Assembly: GCA_903845115.1 (NCBI GenBank)
Contig: CAIMWE010000111.1
Coordinates: 1 to 53,492, forward strand
Length of the DNA: 53,492 nucleotides
Source of the DNA: an uncultured Acidobacteriota bacterium
GTDB lineage: Bacteria > Acidobacteriota > Thermoanaerobaculia > UBA5066
Direction: 5' to 3'
Shown here: positions 40,382 through 50,300 of the stretch, piece by piece
Numbering within the stretch: the stretch's first letter is position 1
Layout of the letters: each line of letters opens with the position of its first letter
The notes under the pieces: generated by a model
The model's input: only the letters and a program-made list of their open reading frames with translations
What the model was told of the DNA's origin: nothing
Database searches by the model: none
Position numbers and translations under genes: made by a program

Positions 40382-41665
40382 TCAGACCCAGCCGCGGTCG
40401 CGGCAAGCCTTCGCCACCCGGCTGACCGAGATGACGTAGGCGGCGTCCCGCATGTACAGCTTCCGCTTCTTCGCGAGCTCGGCCACCGCGTGGAAGGCGG
40501 CCGTCATCTTCTCGTCGAGCTTCTGCAGCGTCTCGGCCTGGGTCCAGTAGTAGTTCATGTTGCACTGGACCTGCTCGAAGTAGCTGCAGGTGACTCCGCC
40601 GGCGTTGGCCAGGAAGTCCGGGATGACGAAGATCCCCTTCTGCTTGATCACCTTGTCCGCCTCGGGGGTCACGGGGCCGTTCGCGCCTTCGGCGATCACC
40701 TTCACCCGCGGCGCGATCTTGCCGACGTTGTCCCCCGTCACCTGGTTCTCGAGGGCCGCCGGGATCAGGATGTCCACGTCCTGCTCGATCCAGGCCCCGC
40801 CCGGGAGCACCTCGTAGCCGAGCCCGGCCGCCTTCGCCTTGTCGATCCCCCCGAAGTGGTCGGTGATCGCGAGGAGGGCGTCGACGTCGACGCCCTCCTC
40901 CTTCCGGAACGTGTACGAGGTCTGGTCGGACTGGTCCCACGACGAGACGCAGACGACCTTCCCGCCGAGCTGCTGGTAGAGGCGGACCGCGTACTGCGAG
41001 ACGTTCCCGAATCCCTGGACGGCGGCCGAGGTCTTCTGGATGTCGACCCCGATCAGCTTCAGCGCCTCCCGGAGGGTGTAGACGACGCCGTACCCGGTGG
41101 CCTCGGTCCGTCCGAGGGAGCCGCCCATGCCGACCGGCTTGCCGGTGATGAACCCGGGATACCGGCCGCCGTGGATCGTCTCGAACTCGTCGAGCATCCA
41201 GAGCATGTGCTGCGGGTTCGTCATGACGTCGGGCGCCGGGACGTCGTTGATCGGCCCGACGTTCCTCGCGACCTGACGGACCCAGCCGCGGCAGATCGCT
41301 TCCTGCTCGCGGGCGCTCAGGTTGTGCGGGTCGCAGATGACGCCGCCCTTGGCCCCTCCCAGCGGGATGTCGACGACCGCGCACTTCCAGGTCATCCACA
41401 TCGAGAGTGCCTTGACGGTGTCGACTGTTTCCTGCGGGTGGAAGCGAATGCCGCCCTTGCAGGGGCCGCGGGAATCGTTGTGCTGGATCCGGAACCCGCG
41501 GAAGACGCGGAACTTGCCGTCGTCCATCCGGACCGGAATGTTGAAGTGGTACTCCCGGAGCGGGTTGCGGAGAAGCTCTCGGGTCGCCTGGTCGAGCTCG
41601 AGGACGTCGGCAGCCTTGTCGAACTGCTGCTGGGCCATCTCGAACGGGTTGAAGGAGCTTTTCAT
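40382..41665 (-). CDS. gdhA: glutamate dehydrogenase
   Basis: 427 residues, the length of hexameric Glu/Leu/Phe/Val dehydrogenases. Substrate pocket RGPCKGGIRFHP and WKCAVVDIPLGGAKGGV with the catalytic Lys; INDVPAPDVMTNPQHMLWM; NAD(P) fold GFGNVSQYAVRLYQQLG; GANGPVTPEAD and PDFLANAGGVTCSYFE. Interconverts glutamate and 2-oxoglutarate plus ammonia. GAGGGAAA lies eleven bases before ATG 41665. Its product pool (glutamate) links to the glutamine-using genes at 3.9-7.6 kb only in a general way. Confidence 0.95.
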   Translation of the reverse strand: MKSSFNPFEMAQQQFDKAADVLELDQATRELLRNPLREYHFNIPVRMDDGKFRVFRGFRIQHNDSRGPCKGGIRFHPQETVDTVKALSMWMTWKCAVVDIPLGGAKGGVICDPHNLSAREQEAICRGWVRQVARNVGPINDVPAPDVMTNPQHMLWMLDEFETIHGGRYPGFITGKPVGMGGSLGRTEATGYGVVYTLREALKLIGVDIQKTSAAVQGFGNVSQYAVRLYQQLGGKVVCVSSWDQSDQTSYTFRKEEGVDVDALLAITDHFGGIDKAKAAGLGYEVLPGGAWIEQDVDILIPAALENQVTGDNVGKIAPRVKVIAEGANGPVTPEADKVIKQKGIFVIPDFLANAGGVTCSYFEQVQCNMNYYWTQAETLQKLDEKMTAAFHAVAELAKKRKLYMRDAAYVISVSRVAKACRDRGWV

Positions 41666-41720
41666 GGTCGATTTCCCTCTTTCTCCATCTCGGGCAGCTC
41701 GCGGATTCCCTGGTGTCTCA

Positions 41721-41735
41721 CCCCCTGCCAGGGGG
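41721..41735. other. short GC hairpin in the gdhA leader region
   Basis: CCCCCT-GCC-AGGGGG forms a compact six-pair stem about 55 bp upstream of the gdhA start and 185 bp after prfC. It could end prfC transcription or sit in the gdhA leader; no T tract supports a terminator call. Confidence 0.25.
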
Positions 41736-41921
41736 ACGGAGGCCGATCGTCAGGGGAATCGAACCGGGCGGAAGATCAGGGGGAAGTGCGGCCTTTCCGG
41801 ATCCCCGGGACAGGCCGCCGCGAGTCCGCGGCGCATCGCAAAATGGTACACCCGAATTCGACGGAACGGGCGGGCCGACGACCCCCGGATTCGCGTCCAG
41901 CGGCGCTATCTCGCTGCCACG

Positions 41922-43541
41922 CTACCAGGCCCGGGCGCGGCCCGGCTGAACCGCGGCCACGAACCGGAGCCGCGGGTTGTCCTTCAGGACCCGCTGCAGC
42001 CACCATTCGCTCTCGAAGAGGACGAGGGACCGGCCCTCGATGTCCCGGAGGCACTCGACCTTGCCGGGCTCGGAGAGGCGGGCGGGGTCGACCCCCTCTC
42101 CCTCGACCCACCGGGCGATCTGGAACGGAAGGGCCGCGTACCCGACCTCCGCGCCGTACTCGGCCCGGAGACGGTACTGGATCACCTCGAACTGCAGGAT
42201 TCCCACGGCGCCGAGGACCGGGTCGCGCTCGAGGCGGACCGGGTCGTGGAAGACCTGGACGGCCCCTTCCTCGGAGAGCTGGTCCAGGCCCCGCTTCAGC
42301 TGCTTTCGCTTCAGGGGGTCGAAGAGGGCCACCCGGACGAAGTGCTCCGGGGAGAAGCGGGGGATCCCCTCGAACTCCACGTCCGGGCCGGGACCGGGCT
42401 CCACGAGCGTGTCGCCGATCCGGAGCGAACCGGAGTCCCAGAGCCCCAGGATGTCCCCGGCCCAGGCCTCCTCGATCATCGTCCGCTCCTGCGCCAGGAA
42501 CAGGAGGGGCTTCGTCAGCCTCGAGGTCCGCCCGGTCCGGGCGTTCCGGGCCTCCATGCCGCGCGTGAACTTCCCCGAGACCACGCGCAGGAACGCGACC
42601 CGGTCGCGGTGGGCCGGATCCATGTTCGCCTGGATCTTGAAGACGAAGCCCGAGAAGCGCGCGGCCGACGGGTCGACCGTTCCGCCCGAGGTCTCGCGGG
42701 GCGTGGGCGGCGGCGCCAGGTCGAGGAAGCGCTTCAGGAACAGCTCGACGCCGAAGTCGTTGACGGCGCTCCCGAAGAAGACCGGCGTCACCCTTCCCGC
42801 GAGGAACGCCTCGCGGTCGAACTCCCCCCCGGCGGCGTCGAGGAGATCCAGCTCCTCGGTCATCTGCCGGTGGGCCTCCTCGCCGAGGGAGGCCACGAGG
42901 GCCGGGTCGCCGGCCTCGACGGCCAGGGTCTCCGAACGGACGTCCTTTCCGGCCCCCCGCTTGTAGCGCAGGAGCTGCCGGGACCAGCGGTCGAAGATCC
43001 CCTGGAAATCCGAGCCGGAGCCGATCGGCCAGGTGACCGGCACCGCCGGGATCCCCAGCACCTTCTCGATCTCGTCGAGGATGTCGAACGGGTCGCGCCC
43101 GCTCCGGTCGAGCTTGTTCACGAACGTCACGATCGGCAGGCGCCGCATCCGGCAGACCTCGAACAGCTTGACCGTCTGCGGCTCCACCCCCTTGGCGATG
43201 TCGATGAGCATCACCGCGCTGTCGGCGGCCGCCAGGGTTCGGTACGTGTCCTCGCTGAAGTCGTTGTGCCCCGGGGTGTCGAGCAGGTTCACGTGGTGGC
43301 CGGCGTACGTGAACTGCAGGACGCTCGTCGTGATGGAGATCCCGCGCTGGCGCTCCAGCTCCATCCAGTCGCTCGTCGTGTGGCGGGCGGCGTGCCGCAT
43401 CTTCACCGAGCCGGCCAAGTGGATCGCCCCGCCGTAGAGGAGGAGCTTCTCCGTCAGCGTCGTCTTCCCGGCGTCCGGGTGCGAGATGATGGCGAACGTG
43501 CGCCGACGGGCGATTTCCGCCCTGAGAATCCGGTCGTTCAT
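41922..43541 (-). CDS. prfC: peptide chain release factor 3
   Basis: 539 residues, a translational GTPase. G1 SHPDAGKTTLTEKLL near residue 20; switch/G2 region ERQRGISITTSVLQF; G3 LLDTPGHNDFSEDTYRTL, where S-E-D-T-Y-R is diagnostic for RF3 rather than EF-G; G4 FVNKLDRSGRDP; and PFQIARWVEG near the end. It recycles RF1/RF2 from the ribosome after peptide release using GTP. ATG 43541 has no clear ribosome binding site. Single gene. Confidence 0.95.
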   Translation of the reverse strand: MNDRILRAEIARRRTFAIISHPDAGKTTLTEKLLLYGGAIHLAGSVKMRHAARHTTSDWMELERQRGISITTSVLQFTYAGHHVNLLDTPGHNDFSEDTYRTLAAADSAVMLIDIAKGVEPQTVKLFEVCRMRRLPIVTFVNKLDRSGRDPFDILDEIEKVLGIPAVPVTWPIGSGSDFQGIFDRWSRQLLRYKRGAGKDVRSETLAVEAGDPALVASLGEEAHRQMTEELDLLDAAGGEFDREAFLAGRVTPVFFGSAVNDFGVELFLKRFLDLAPPPTPRETSGGTVDPSAARFSGFVFKIQANMDPAHRDRVAFLRVVSGKFTRGMEARNARTGRTSRLTKPLLFLAQERTMIEEAWAGDILGLWDSGSLRIGDTLVEPGPGPDVEFEGIPRFSPEHFVRVALFDPLKRKQLKRGLDQLSEEGAVQVFHDPVRLERDPVLGAVGILQFEVIQYRLRAEYGAEVGYAALPFQIARWVEGEGVDPARLSEPGKVECLRDIEGRSLVLFESEWWLQRVLKDNPRLRFVAAVQPGRARAW

Positions 43542-43620
43542 CGCGTCATGTCATCTTGGGAGAGCCGCGAAAGTCCCCGGTCGGGGCTTCCGGCCACGCC
43601 GAGCAGCACAGATTAGCACG

Positions 43621-43642
43621 GGCGGCAGGAGGCGCCTCCCGC
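43621..43642 (-). terminator. GC hairpin after the phosphatase gene
   Basis: A perfect 12-bp palindrome GGAGGCGCCTCC inside a longer GGCGG...CCGCC stem lies about 75 bp beyond the stop of the leftward phosphatase gene. No T tract. Confidence 0.35.
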
Positions 43643-43717
43643 CGGTCTCCCGGGCGCGCCGCAAGCCGTCCCCGATGGCACGTGCAGCCTGGAAGGAGAG
43701 TCCATCTCGGGTCTTCT

Positions 43718-44806
43718 TCAGGGTTCCTTGACCGGGGGAACGTCGTGCCTGAGACCGGCCAGGGGGATCCTGAACAGGAGGGGCACGGTGCCGCCCTCCT
43801 CCCGCAATTCGATCGTGAGCCTGGGCTCCGGGCGCTCCCACTCGATCAGCAAGGTTCCGAAGTTATTCGTGCGGACGGAGTTCTCGATCCGGTACCGGTT
43901 CTTCGCGGTGGTGAGCGGGTTGTATGCCGCCTGGTTGAGGCCGCTCGCGGTCGCATCCAGGAGCGGGTACCCGAGGCCGGCGTCCATTTCTGACAATTCA
44001 GCCAAATGGCGCTCCCCGCTCAGGAACACCACTCCGGTCGCCCTCGTCTCGTGGATCAGCGCGAAGAGGCGTTCGCGCTCCAGCGGGAAGTTGGCCCATT
44101 TCTCGAAATTTCCCTCGTCCACCACGACCTGGATATCCGAGACGATCAGGCGGAGCTCGGCGGGCTTCCTGAGCTGCTCTCCGAGGAAGGCCCACTGCTC
44201 CGCGCCGAGATAGGTGGCTGCCGGATCGCGCTTCGGGGCGTAGGGACCGTCGGCACGGGAGAGGAGGCTCCTCTTCTTCAGCGGCGTCCGGTTGAAGCGC
44301 GTGTCCAGGAGAATCACCTGGAGACGCTTGCCCGGCGGCCCCAGGATGACCGCGTCCCAGATCCCGGAGCGGGTCCGGCGGGGCGAATCGGCGGGGACCC
44401 CGAAGAAGTCGAGGAAGATCCTCCGGACCGCTTCCCTCTTCCCGGGCTCGGCCGCCGGCTCGTCGATCCCGAAGTCCTCGTCCCCCCACGTCGCGAGGAT
44501 GGGGGTGGCTCGCCGGAGCTTCTGGAAGGCCGGGTTGGCACCCAGCTTCGCGATGTCCCGCTCCCTCTGCTCCATGTCCCCCGGCTCCTCCGGGTAGTAG
44601 GCGTCCCCCGCGAAGATGAAGAGGTCCGGACGGAACCGCAGGACGGCGTCCCACACCGGCTGGCGCTTGTTCTGGTCGACGCACGAGCCGAACGCCACCC
44701 GGCGAACCACGGGGGTCTCCTCGGCGGGACCGGAAGGCGCGGGGGCTGCCGAAAGGAGAACGACCCCCGCCAGGGAGACGAGCGCGAGCCTCCGGATTCC
44801 TCTCAT
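43718..44806 (-). CDS. secreted PhoD-like metallophosphatase
   Basis: About 362 residues from ATG 44806 with a signal peptide (MRGIRRLALVSLAGVVLLSA); an upstream ATG at 44824 adds six residues before the signal and fits less well. Alkaline-phosphatase-D features: VRRVAFGSCVDQ, DLFIFAGDAYYPEE with the metal Asp, ATWGDEDFGIDEPAA in place of the common W-D-D-H-D-Y-G, and SGERHLAEL near the end where S-G-D-x-H is usual. It would hydrolyse phosphate esters in the periplasm or outside; changes at two metal-motif positions (D to G, D to E) may alter activity. 26 bp downstream of the nuclease gene, same strand. Confidence 0.8.
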   Translation of the reverse strand: MRGIRRLALVSLAGVVLLSAAPAPSGPAEETPVVRRVAFGSCVDQNKRQPVWDAVLRFRPDLFIFAGDAYYPEEPGDMEQRERDIAKLGANPAFQKLRRATPILATWGDEDFGIDEPAAEPGKREAVRRIFLDFFGVPADSPRRTRSGIWDAVILGPPGKRLQVILLDTRFNRTPLKKRSLLSRADGPYAPKRDPAATYLGAEQWAFLGEQLRKPAELRLIVSDIQVVVDEGNFEKWANFPLERERLFALIHETRATGVVFLSGERHLAELSEMDAGLGYPLLDATASGLNQAAYNPLTTAKNRYRIENSVRTNNFGTLLIEWERPEPRLTIELREEGGTVPLLFRIPLAGLRHDVPPVKEP

Positions 44807-44834
44807 CGATCTCGATTCTCCCATTCCGCCTGGT

Positions 44835-45308
44835 CTACGAAGGGACCCGTCTCTTCAGTTTCCTCCAGGACCACGGGGGGACCGGATCGGGGTCGGCCCA
44901 CAGGCCCTTCCGCGCCCGTCTCGCGTCGCGCTCCCCCGTGGCGAGATCGAGCGCCTTCGGGGCGAACGAGTAGTACCACCAGGCCAGCCCCTCCTGCACG
45001 AGAGCCGAGTTCAGGCTCCGGCCGTCCGCGAGCCGGACGATCGCCAGGGCCCTGCCGTAGCGGTCCTTCCCTCGCTCCTCCAGCGCCACCGCCTTTCCGA
45101 AACAGGCTTCCGAGGTGAAGTGCTTCGCGGCCTTTCCGAACGGTTGACCCATCTCCGGACAGTCGATCCCCCACAGCCTGACCCGCGTGGTCGCCCTTCC
45201 GGCGATCACGTCGATGGTGTCCCCGTCGACCACGCCGACGACGCGCCCGCCCGTCTCGGCACGCGCCGCCCCCGCCGCCACGAGTAGCACCAGGATCGCC
45301 TTCCACAT
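44835..45308 (-). CDS. secreted thermonuclease-family (SNase-like) nuclease
   Basis: 157 residues. Signal peptide MWKAILVLLVAAGAARA, then the OB-fold core: VVGVVDGDTIDVI with the metal Asp, VRLWGIDCPEMGQPFG with catalytic Arg and Asp, and EERGKDRYGRALAIVRLADG with the second catalytic Arg. SALVQEGLAWWYYSF closes the fold. All three catalytic residues are present. Likely periplasmic or extracellular DNA/RNA hydrolysis. Paired with the PhoD-like gene downstream, suggesting phosphate or nucleotide scavenging. Divergent from the membrane-protein gene. Confidence 0.88.
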   Translation of the reverse strand: MWKAILVLLVAAGAARAETGGRVVGVVDGDTIDVIAGRATTRVRLWGIDCPEMGQPFGKAAKHFTSEACFGKAVALEERGKDRYGRALAIVRLADGRSLNSALVQEGLAWWYYSFAPKALDLATGERDARRARKGLWADPDPVPPWSWRKLKRRVPS

Positions 45309-45380
45309 CGCCGGCGGGAGACTACCTTCCTCCTCCGGTTCCGGCGCAGGCCGCCCGATACAATCGCCGGCGTGGAGATC

Positions 45381-46979
45381 ATGGGAGAGCGGACCGCCGA
45401 CCGTCTCTCGCCCCTGGCGGTCGTCCTCCTATGCATCGCGGTCCCGGCGCTGCTCCGCCTCGCCCTCCTCCCCGTCCTCCCGATTCCCGCCCCCGGCGTC
45501 GAGGACGAGTTCAGCTACCTCCTGGCCGCCGACACCTTCGCTCAAGGCCGGCTGGCGAATCCGGCACTTCCCCTGGGGGCCTTCTTCGAGTCGTTCCACG
45601 TGCTGGTCCGGCCGGCCTACGCCTCGATGTACCAGCCGGGACAGGGAGCCTTCCTCGCGGTCGGTCAGGTCCTGTTCGGCCATCCCTGGTGGGGGGTCTT
45701 CCTCTCCTCCGCCCTGATGCGAGGCGCCGTGGCCTGGCTCCTCCTCGCCTGGGCGCCCCGGCGCTGGGCCCTCGCTGGCGGCCTCTCGTTCGGCCTGCTC
45801 TTCGGGCTCGAGTCCTACTGGATCAACTCGTACTGGGGCGGGGCGGTCCCTGCCCTCGGAGGCGCGCTGGCCGCGGGGGCCGCCTCCAGGCTCTGCTTTC
45901 CCGGACGGAGGCCGAGCGGCCGGCCGGCGGCGAACGGGGCCCTCCTCGGTCTCGGCGGCGCGATCCTCCTCTTCACGAGGCCCTGGGAAGGGGCCTGCCT
46001 CGGCGCTGCGCTGGCCGCCTGGGCCCTCTGGCGGATCGTGCGGCGCGACGGCGAAGAGGCGCGGCGCGCGCTCCTCCGGGCGGCCGTGCCGGCTGCCTGC
46101 GTCCTCGCCGGCGCCGCCCTCCTCCTCCTGCGATACGACCAGCGCATCACCGGGAATCCGTGGCTCCCCCCCTACCTCCTCGACCTCAGGACCTACTACG
46201 TCGCTCCGCTCTTCCTCTGGCAGGACGAGAAGCCGGCCCCGGAGTACCCGACGGAGATCATGCGGCGCTTCTACACCGGCTGGAGAGTCTCGGAGGGCTC
46301 CCTCCGGAAGGCCCAGGGGACGAGGAGCCCGATCGTCGGTCTCTGGATGTGGATCTGGGGGTTCAAGCTGGCCGCCGGCACCGTCGCCGCCGCCCTGATC
46401 GCCGCCCGCCTCCTGCGAAGCTCTCGATCGAGAGAGCTGCTCCTGCCGCTCGCGATCGTCCTGGCCGCCCTTTCGGTGCAGAGCGTGCGGCAGCTCCACT
46501 ACCTCGCCCCAGCTGTCGGGCTCTTCGTCGCGGTCCAGGTGACCGGCCTCCGCGCGCTCGCCACGGTCCGGGCCGGGGGCCGCCGACTCTTCCGCCACCT
46601 CCCGCTGGTCGTCCTCCTGGCGGCGGCGGTCGGCTCCGGCCGCAACGTGATCCTGGCTCTGAAGAAGGACCCTCTCGACCTCGGCGAGAGGCGCGCTCGC
46701 CTCGTCGAACGGCTGAACGGAGAGCCCGGCCGGCACCTCGTGCTGGTCCGGTACGGCCCGGACCACAGCGTCCACGAGGAGTGGGTCTACAACGGCGCCG
46801 ACCTGGACGGCGCGAAGATCGTCTTCGCCCACGAGCGGACGCCGGAGGAGAACACCCTCCTCCTCGGCCACTTCGGCAGCCGCCGGCCCTGGCTGCTCGC
46901 CCCGGACGGCGGGGATTCCCTGATTCCCGTTGCCGGAGCCGCTCCTGTACGATCCCGGGAAAGGGGAACCGCGCGATGA
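45381..46979 (+). CDS. polytopic membrane protein, glycosyltransferase-like (GT39/ArnT-type layout)
   Basis: 532 residues with about ten membrane helices. The first periplasmic loop after helix 1 holds the acidic GVEDEFSYLLAADTFAQG, the place of the catalytic Asp/Glu in GT-C dolichyl- or undecaprenyl-phosphate-sugar transferases, followed by FHVLVRPAYASMYQPGQG, a pattern seen in bacterial homologs. A ~90-residue soluble C-terminal tail follows the last helix. It may transfer a sugar from a lipid carrier to lipid or protein. ATG 45381 chosen (GGAG three bases upstream); a GTG at 45372 is in frame. Its stop overlaps the STAS gene start as ATGA. Confidence 0.65.
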   Translation: MGERTADRLSPLAVVLLCIAVPALLRLALLPVLPIPAPGVEDEFSYLLAADTFAQGRLANPALPLGAFFESFHVLVRPAYASMYQPGQGAFLAVGQVLFGHPWWGVFLSSALMRGAVAWLLLAWAPRRWALAGGLSFGLLFGLESYWINSYWGGAVPALGGALAAGAASRLCFPGRRPSGRPAANGALLGLGGAILLFTRPWEGACLGAALAAWALWRIVRRDGEEARRALLRAAVPAACVLAGAALLLLRYDQRITGNPWLPPYLLDLRTYYVAPLFLWQDEKPAPEYPTEIMRRFYTGWRVSEGSLRKAQGTRSPIVGLWMWIWGFKLAAGTVAAALIAARLLRSSRSRELLLPLAIVLAALSVQSVRQLHYLAPAVGLFVAVQVTGLRALATVRAGGRRLFRHLPLVVLLAAAVGSGRNVILALKKDPLDLGERRARLVERLNGEPGRHLVLVRYGPDHSVHEEWVYNGADLDGAKIVFAHERTPEENTLLLGHFGSRRPWLLAPDGGDSLIPVAGAAPVRSRERGTAR

Positions 46980-47308
46980 ACGTCACACGGGTCAATCACG
47001 GGTCTCACTCGGTCGTGACCCTCACCGGCCGCCTGGACACCGAGACGGCCCCCGCGTTCGAGGAGACCTGCGGCCGCTGGATCGACGAGGGGTCGGCCAG
47101 GCTCCTGCTCGACTTCTCCACCCTCTTCTACGTCAGCAGCGCGGGTCTCCGCGCGCTGTTCACGGTCGCGAAGAAAGCGACCGGAGCGGGAGGCGGCGTG
47201 GCCGGGTACGGCGCCACCGGGACCGTCCAGGATGTCTTCCACTTCGCGACCTTCGAAGAGATCGTCCCCCTCGGAGAAGACGCCGCTTCCGCGCTCGCGA
47301 AGATCTGA
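46976..47308 (+). CDS. STAS-domain anti-sigma-factor antagonist
   Basis: 110 residues, a single STAS domain: VVTLTGRLDTETAPAFEETC, then LLLDFSTLFYVSSAGLRALF with the phosphorylatable Ser in S-S-A-G-L-R, and FHFATFEEIVPLGED at the end. Such proteins bind anti-sigma kinases when unphosphorylated. No anti-sigma kinase or PP2C phosphatase is in view. It overlaps the membrane-protein stop by four bases (ATGA), so it is coupled to a glycosyltransferase-like gene, an uncommon pairing. Confidence 0.88.
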   Translation: MNVTRVNHGSHSVVTLTGRLDTETAPAFEETCGRWIDEGSARLLLDFSTLFYVSSAGLRALFTVAKKATGAGGGVAGYGATGTVQDVFHFATFEEIVPLGEDAASALAKI

Positions 47309-47331
47309 GACGGTAGGGAGGCCGGACCGTC
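47309..47331. terminator. hairpin between convergent STAS and macroglobulin genes
   Basis: GACGGT (47309-47314) and ACCGTC (47326-47331) flank an 11-base loop in the 21-bp gap between two convergent stop codons. A weak bidirectional terminator is plausible; the stem is short and no T tract follows. Confidence 0.35.
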
Positions 47332-50300
47332 ACTCCCCCTTCACGACGAGGACCTGGCCCGTGGAGTAGGCGTTGAACTCCGGGGCGTACATCGACTGGA
47401 CCGTGGCCGGCCCGGCGCGGAACGTTCCGGCCGTCGCCGCGCGGACCCGGTAGCGGAACGAGTACTCCCCCGCCGGGAGGCGCTCGAAGAAGAAGTTGGT
47501 CCCGCTGTCCCGGATCTCCTCGTACCAGGAGATTCCCAGGTCCCACCGGTACCGGGAGACCGGGTTCTCCGGCTCGAAGCCCGCCCCCCGCGGATCGCGG
47601 AGGTGGACGTACTCGGCCTCGTGCTTGGTCCGGAGCGAGAGGAGGACCTCCACCTGATCCCCCACGCTCACGGCGGTCCCCTCCGCCAGCGGGCGGAGGA
47701 CCCATTCCTTCCCCTCCAGCTCCCGCCGGAAATAGGTCCGTGACACGCGGAAGAAGTCGCCCCGGTCCTCCGTCGGCAGCCGGTCCGTCGCGAAGTGCCA
47801 CGCCGCCGAGGCGAAGGCGAATCCCTGGCCCTGCTTCTCGACCACCACGGTGGACATGGTCTTCGGGTCGACCTTCGCGCCCGGGACGACGACCTGGTTC
47901 TTCTTCCCCGAGTAGACGTCGGGCTCGAAGGTGAACGTCACCTTCTCGGGGCCGACGGTCACGGTGGCGTCCTCGCGGACTCCGAGCGCCCCTTCCTTCT
48001 TCAGGTAATGGGCGAGGGCGTAGAGGACCTCGGCCGTCGCCCGGGTCGACTTCCACTGGTTGAGCTTCTTGTTCAGGAGCAGCCACTGGACGAGGCCCTC
48101 GCGGCGCGGGTCCTCGGGCCGCAGCTCGTCCAGGGTCCGGAGCGCGTACGCCTGGGTCTCGATGGTGTCGTTGTACCAGAGCCACGACCGGTCCTCCGGG
48201 GCCCAGAAGGTCCCCTGGTCCTCCGTCGTCTTCGACGAGTCCATCACGCTGTCCCAGACGAGCTTCGCGTCGCCGGGGCGGCCCATCCTCTTCAGGGTCA
48301 GGGCGAGGAACCCCTTGAGGTAGGGCGAGTGCTGCTTCCAGTGACGGAAGGAGAAGTCGAGGATCTCCTTCCGGTCGGCCGGGGTGAGGGCGTCGCCCGT
48401 GTAGCTCGCGTCGGGATAGCTCGAGGCGACGAAGTTCAGGAACGTCAGGAACTCCCAGCAGCAGTCGTCCGCCTTCATCTTCCGGAGGTCGTCCCGGTAG
48501 TGGCTCGCGAGATATTGCCATCCGCGCCGGACCATCTCCTTCGGGACCTCCACGCCGAACTCCGCCGCGTGCGCGAACCCGTTCATCAGGTAGAGCGTCA
48601 TGTAGGGGGACGGCGGGCCGCCCGGCCACCACGGGAACGACCCGTTCGCGTTCTGGGCCTTCCGGAGCTTCGTCAGCGAGGCCTCGCGGTCGGCCTTCGC
48701 GGCTCTCGGGTCGAGCACGTTCGTCAGGCCGTGCCCGGCGTCCTTCCCTCCCCGGGCCTGGACGAGCCACGGGGATTCCTCCAGGACCATCTTCCGGTTC
48801 GGGTCGGCGGCGTCCCAGGTCTCCAGCGGGGTGGTCCTCTTCGACATCTCGGCCGCCATCCGGGCCACCGCCGGGAAGCGGTCGTAGAGGCTCGTGACGA
48901 TGCCGGTCGAGACGAACCGGTTCAGGGTCTGCTCCGTGCACTCGTAGGGGAAGTCGACCAGGTAGGGAAGCGCCTGCAGGACGGAGTAGAAGAGCTGCGC
49001 GTCGACCGTGACGACCAGCTGCTCCTGCGTGAGGGTCGGGTCGTCGGCCCGCGCCATGTCGGCGAAGGTCATCTTCTTCAGGTCCCGGTTCCTGAGCGTG
49101 ACGAACCGGGACTGGACGAGGTGGAGGCGGCCCGGAAGGACCGGGACCGGGCGCAGCTCCCCGTCGCTGACGGCTCCCGAGACCGCGGTCACCCGGAAGG
49201 CCGCCGTCACCAGGCTCTTCGGCGCCTTCACCGGGAAGGTCACGTTCGAGCCGCCGCCGGCGGCCGCCCGGAAGGGCCGGGTCGACGCGGGCAGGCCGAA
49301 CGCCTCGGAGAGGCTCTCGTTCGTTTCGGGGTCGATCACCTCCAGCTTCACCGTCCCCGCCATCTCGGCGTCCGAGGCGTTGTTGACGACCACCTTCAGG
49401 TCGGCGCTGTCCCCTTCCCGGAAGAAGCGCGGAAGGTAGGGCCGGACCATCAGCTCCTTCACGCTCCGGGTCTCCCTGCGGATCGACCCGCCCCGCAGGT
49501 CCTTCGTCACGGCGTGCACCCAGACGTTCCAGGACGTCACCGAGTCCGGGACCGTGAACTCGATGACCGCCGTCCCGTCGGGACCCGTCAGGAGGTTGGG
49601 CCGCCAGAAGGCGGTCTCGGAGAAATCGCTCCGGAGGGCCACCGGCGCCTCGGCCGGGGAAACCTGGGCCGGAGGGGCCGCGGGAGCCTCGGCCTGCTGG
49701 AGAGCGTCGGCCGGCGCGTTGCTTTCCATCGCCGCGGCCTTCCGCATCGGTGACGCGGGAGCGGGTGGCGGGGGAGCCGACTGGAGCATCATCGCCTGAG
49801 GAGGCATCGCCCCTCCAGGGGGGCCCCCCCTCCGGCCCGGCCCGCCGATGCCGTAGCTGTCGTAGAACTTCAGGCGGTCGGGCTGGAACGACGGCGAACC
49901 CGGCAGCGCGCGGCTCGTTCCCTGGACCCAGAACGTCCTGGCCTGGGCGAGACTGGCCCGGACCTGGCCGACCGACGTCCGGACCGGGTAGAGCGGAGGG
50001 ACGGACGGAGGGCGGTGGGGGCCGAAGAGGTCGAGGCTCCGATCGTACATGTAGGCGAGCAGCTCGGCGGCCCCCGCCTCGGCCGCCTTCCCGTCGGGCG
50101 TCTTCACCGTGACGGAGAAGGTCTCCTTCGCCCCCGGCCGGAGGCGGTCACGGAAGGTGGCGAACTGGACCGCGAGCTGCTTGTCGTCCCACGGGACCAT
50201 GACGGTCGCCGTGGACCGGAAGAACTGGTGGTCCCTCAGCCCGCTCAGGGCGAGCCCGAAGCCCCCCCGCTCCTTCTCCGTCACCGGGATCTCGATCACC

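Noticed and set aside
37618-40425. 935-codon plus-strand frame
   Set aside because: Antisense to the PEP-synthase-like gene; low-complexity charged translation.
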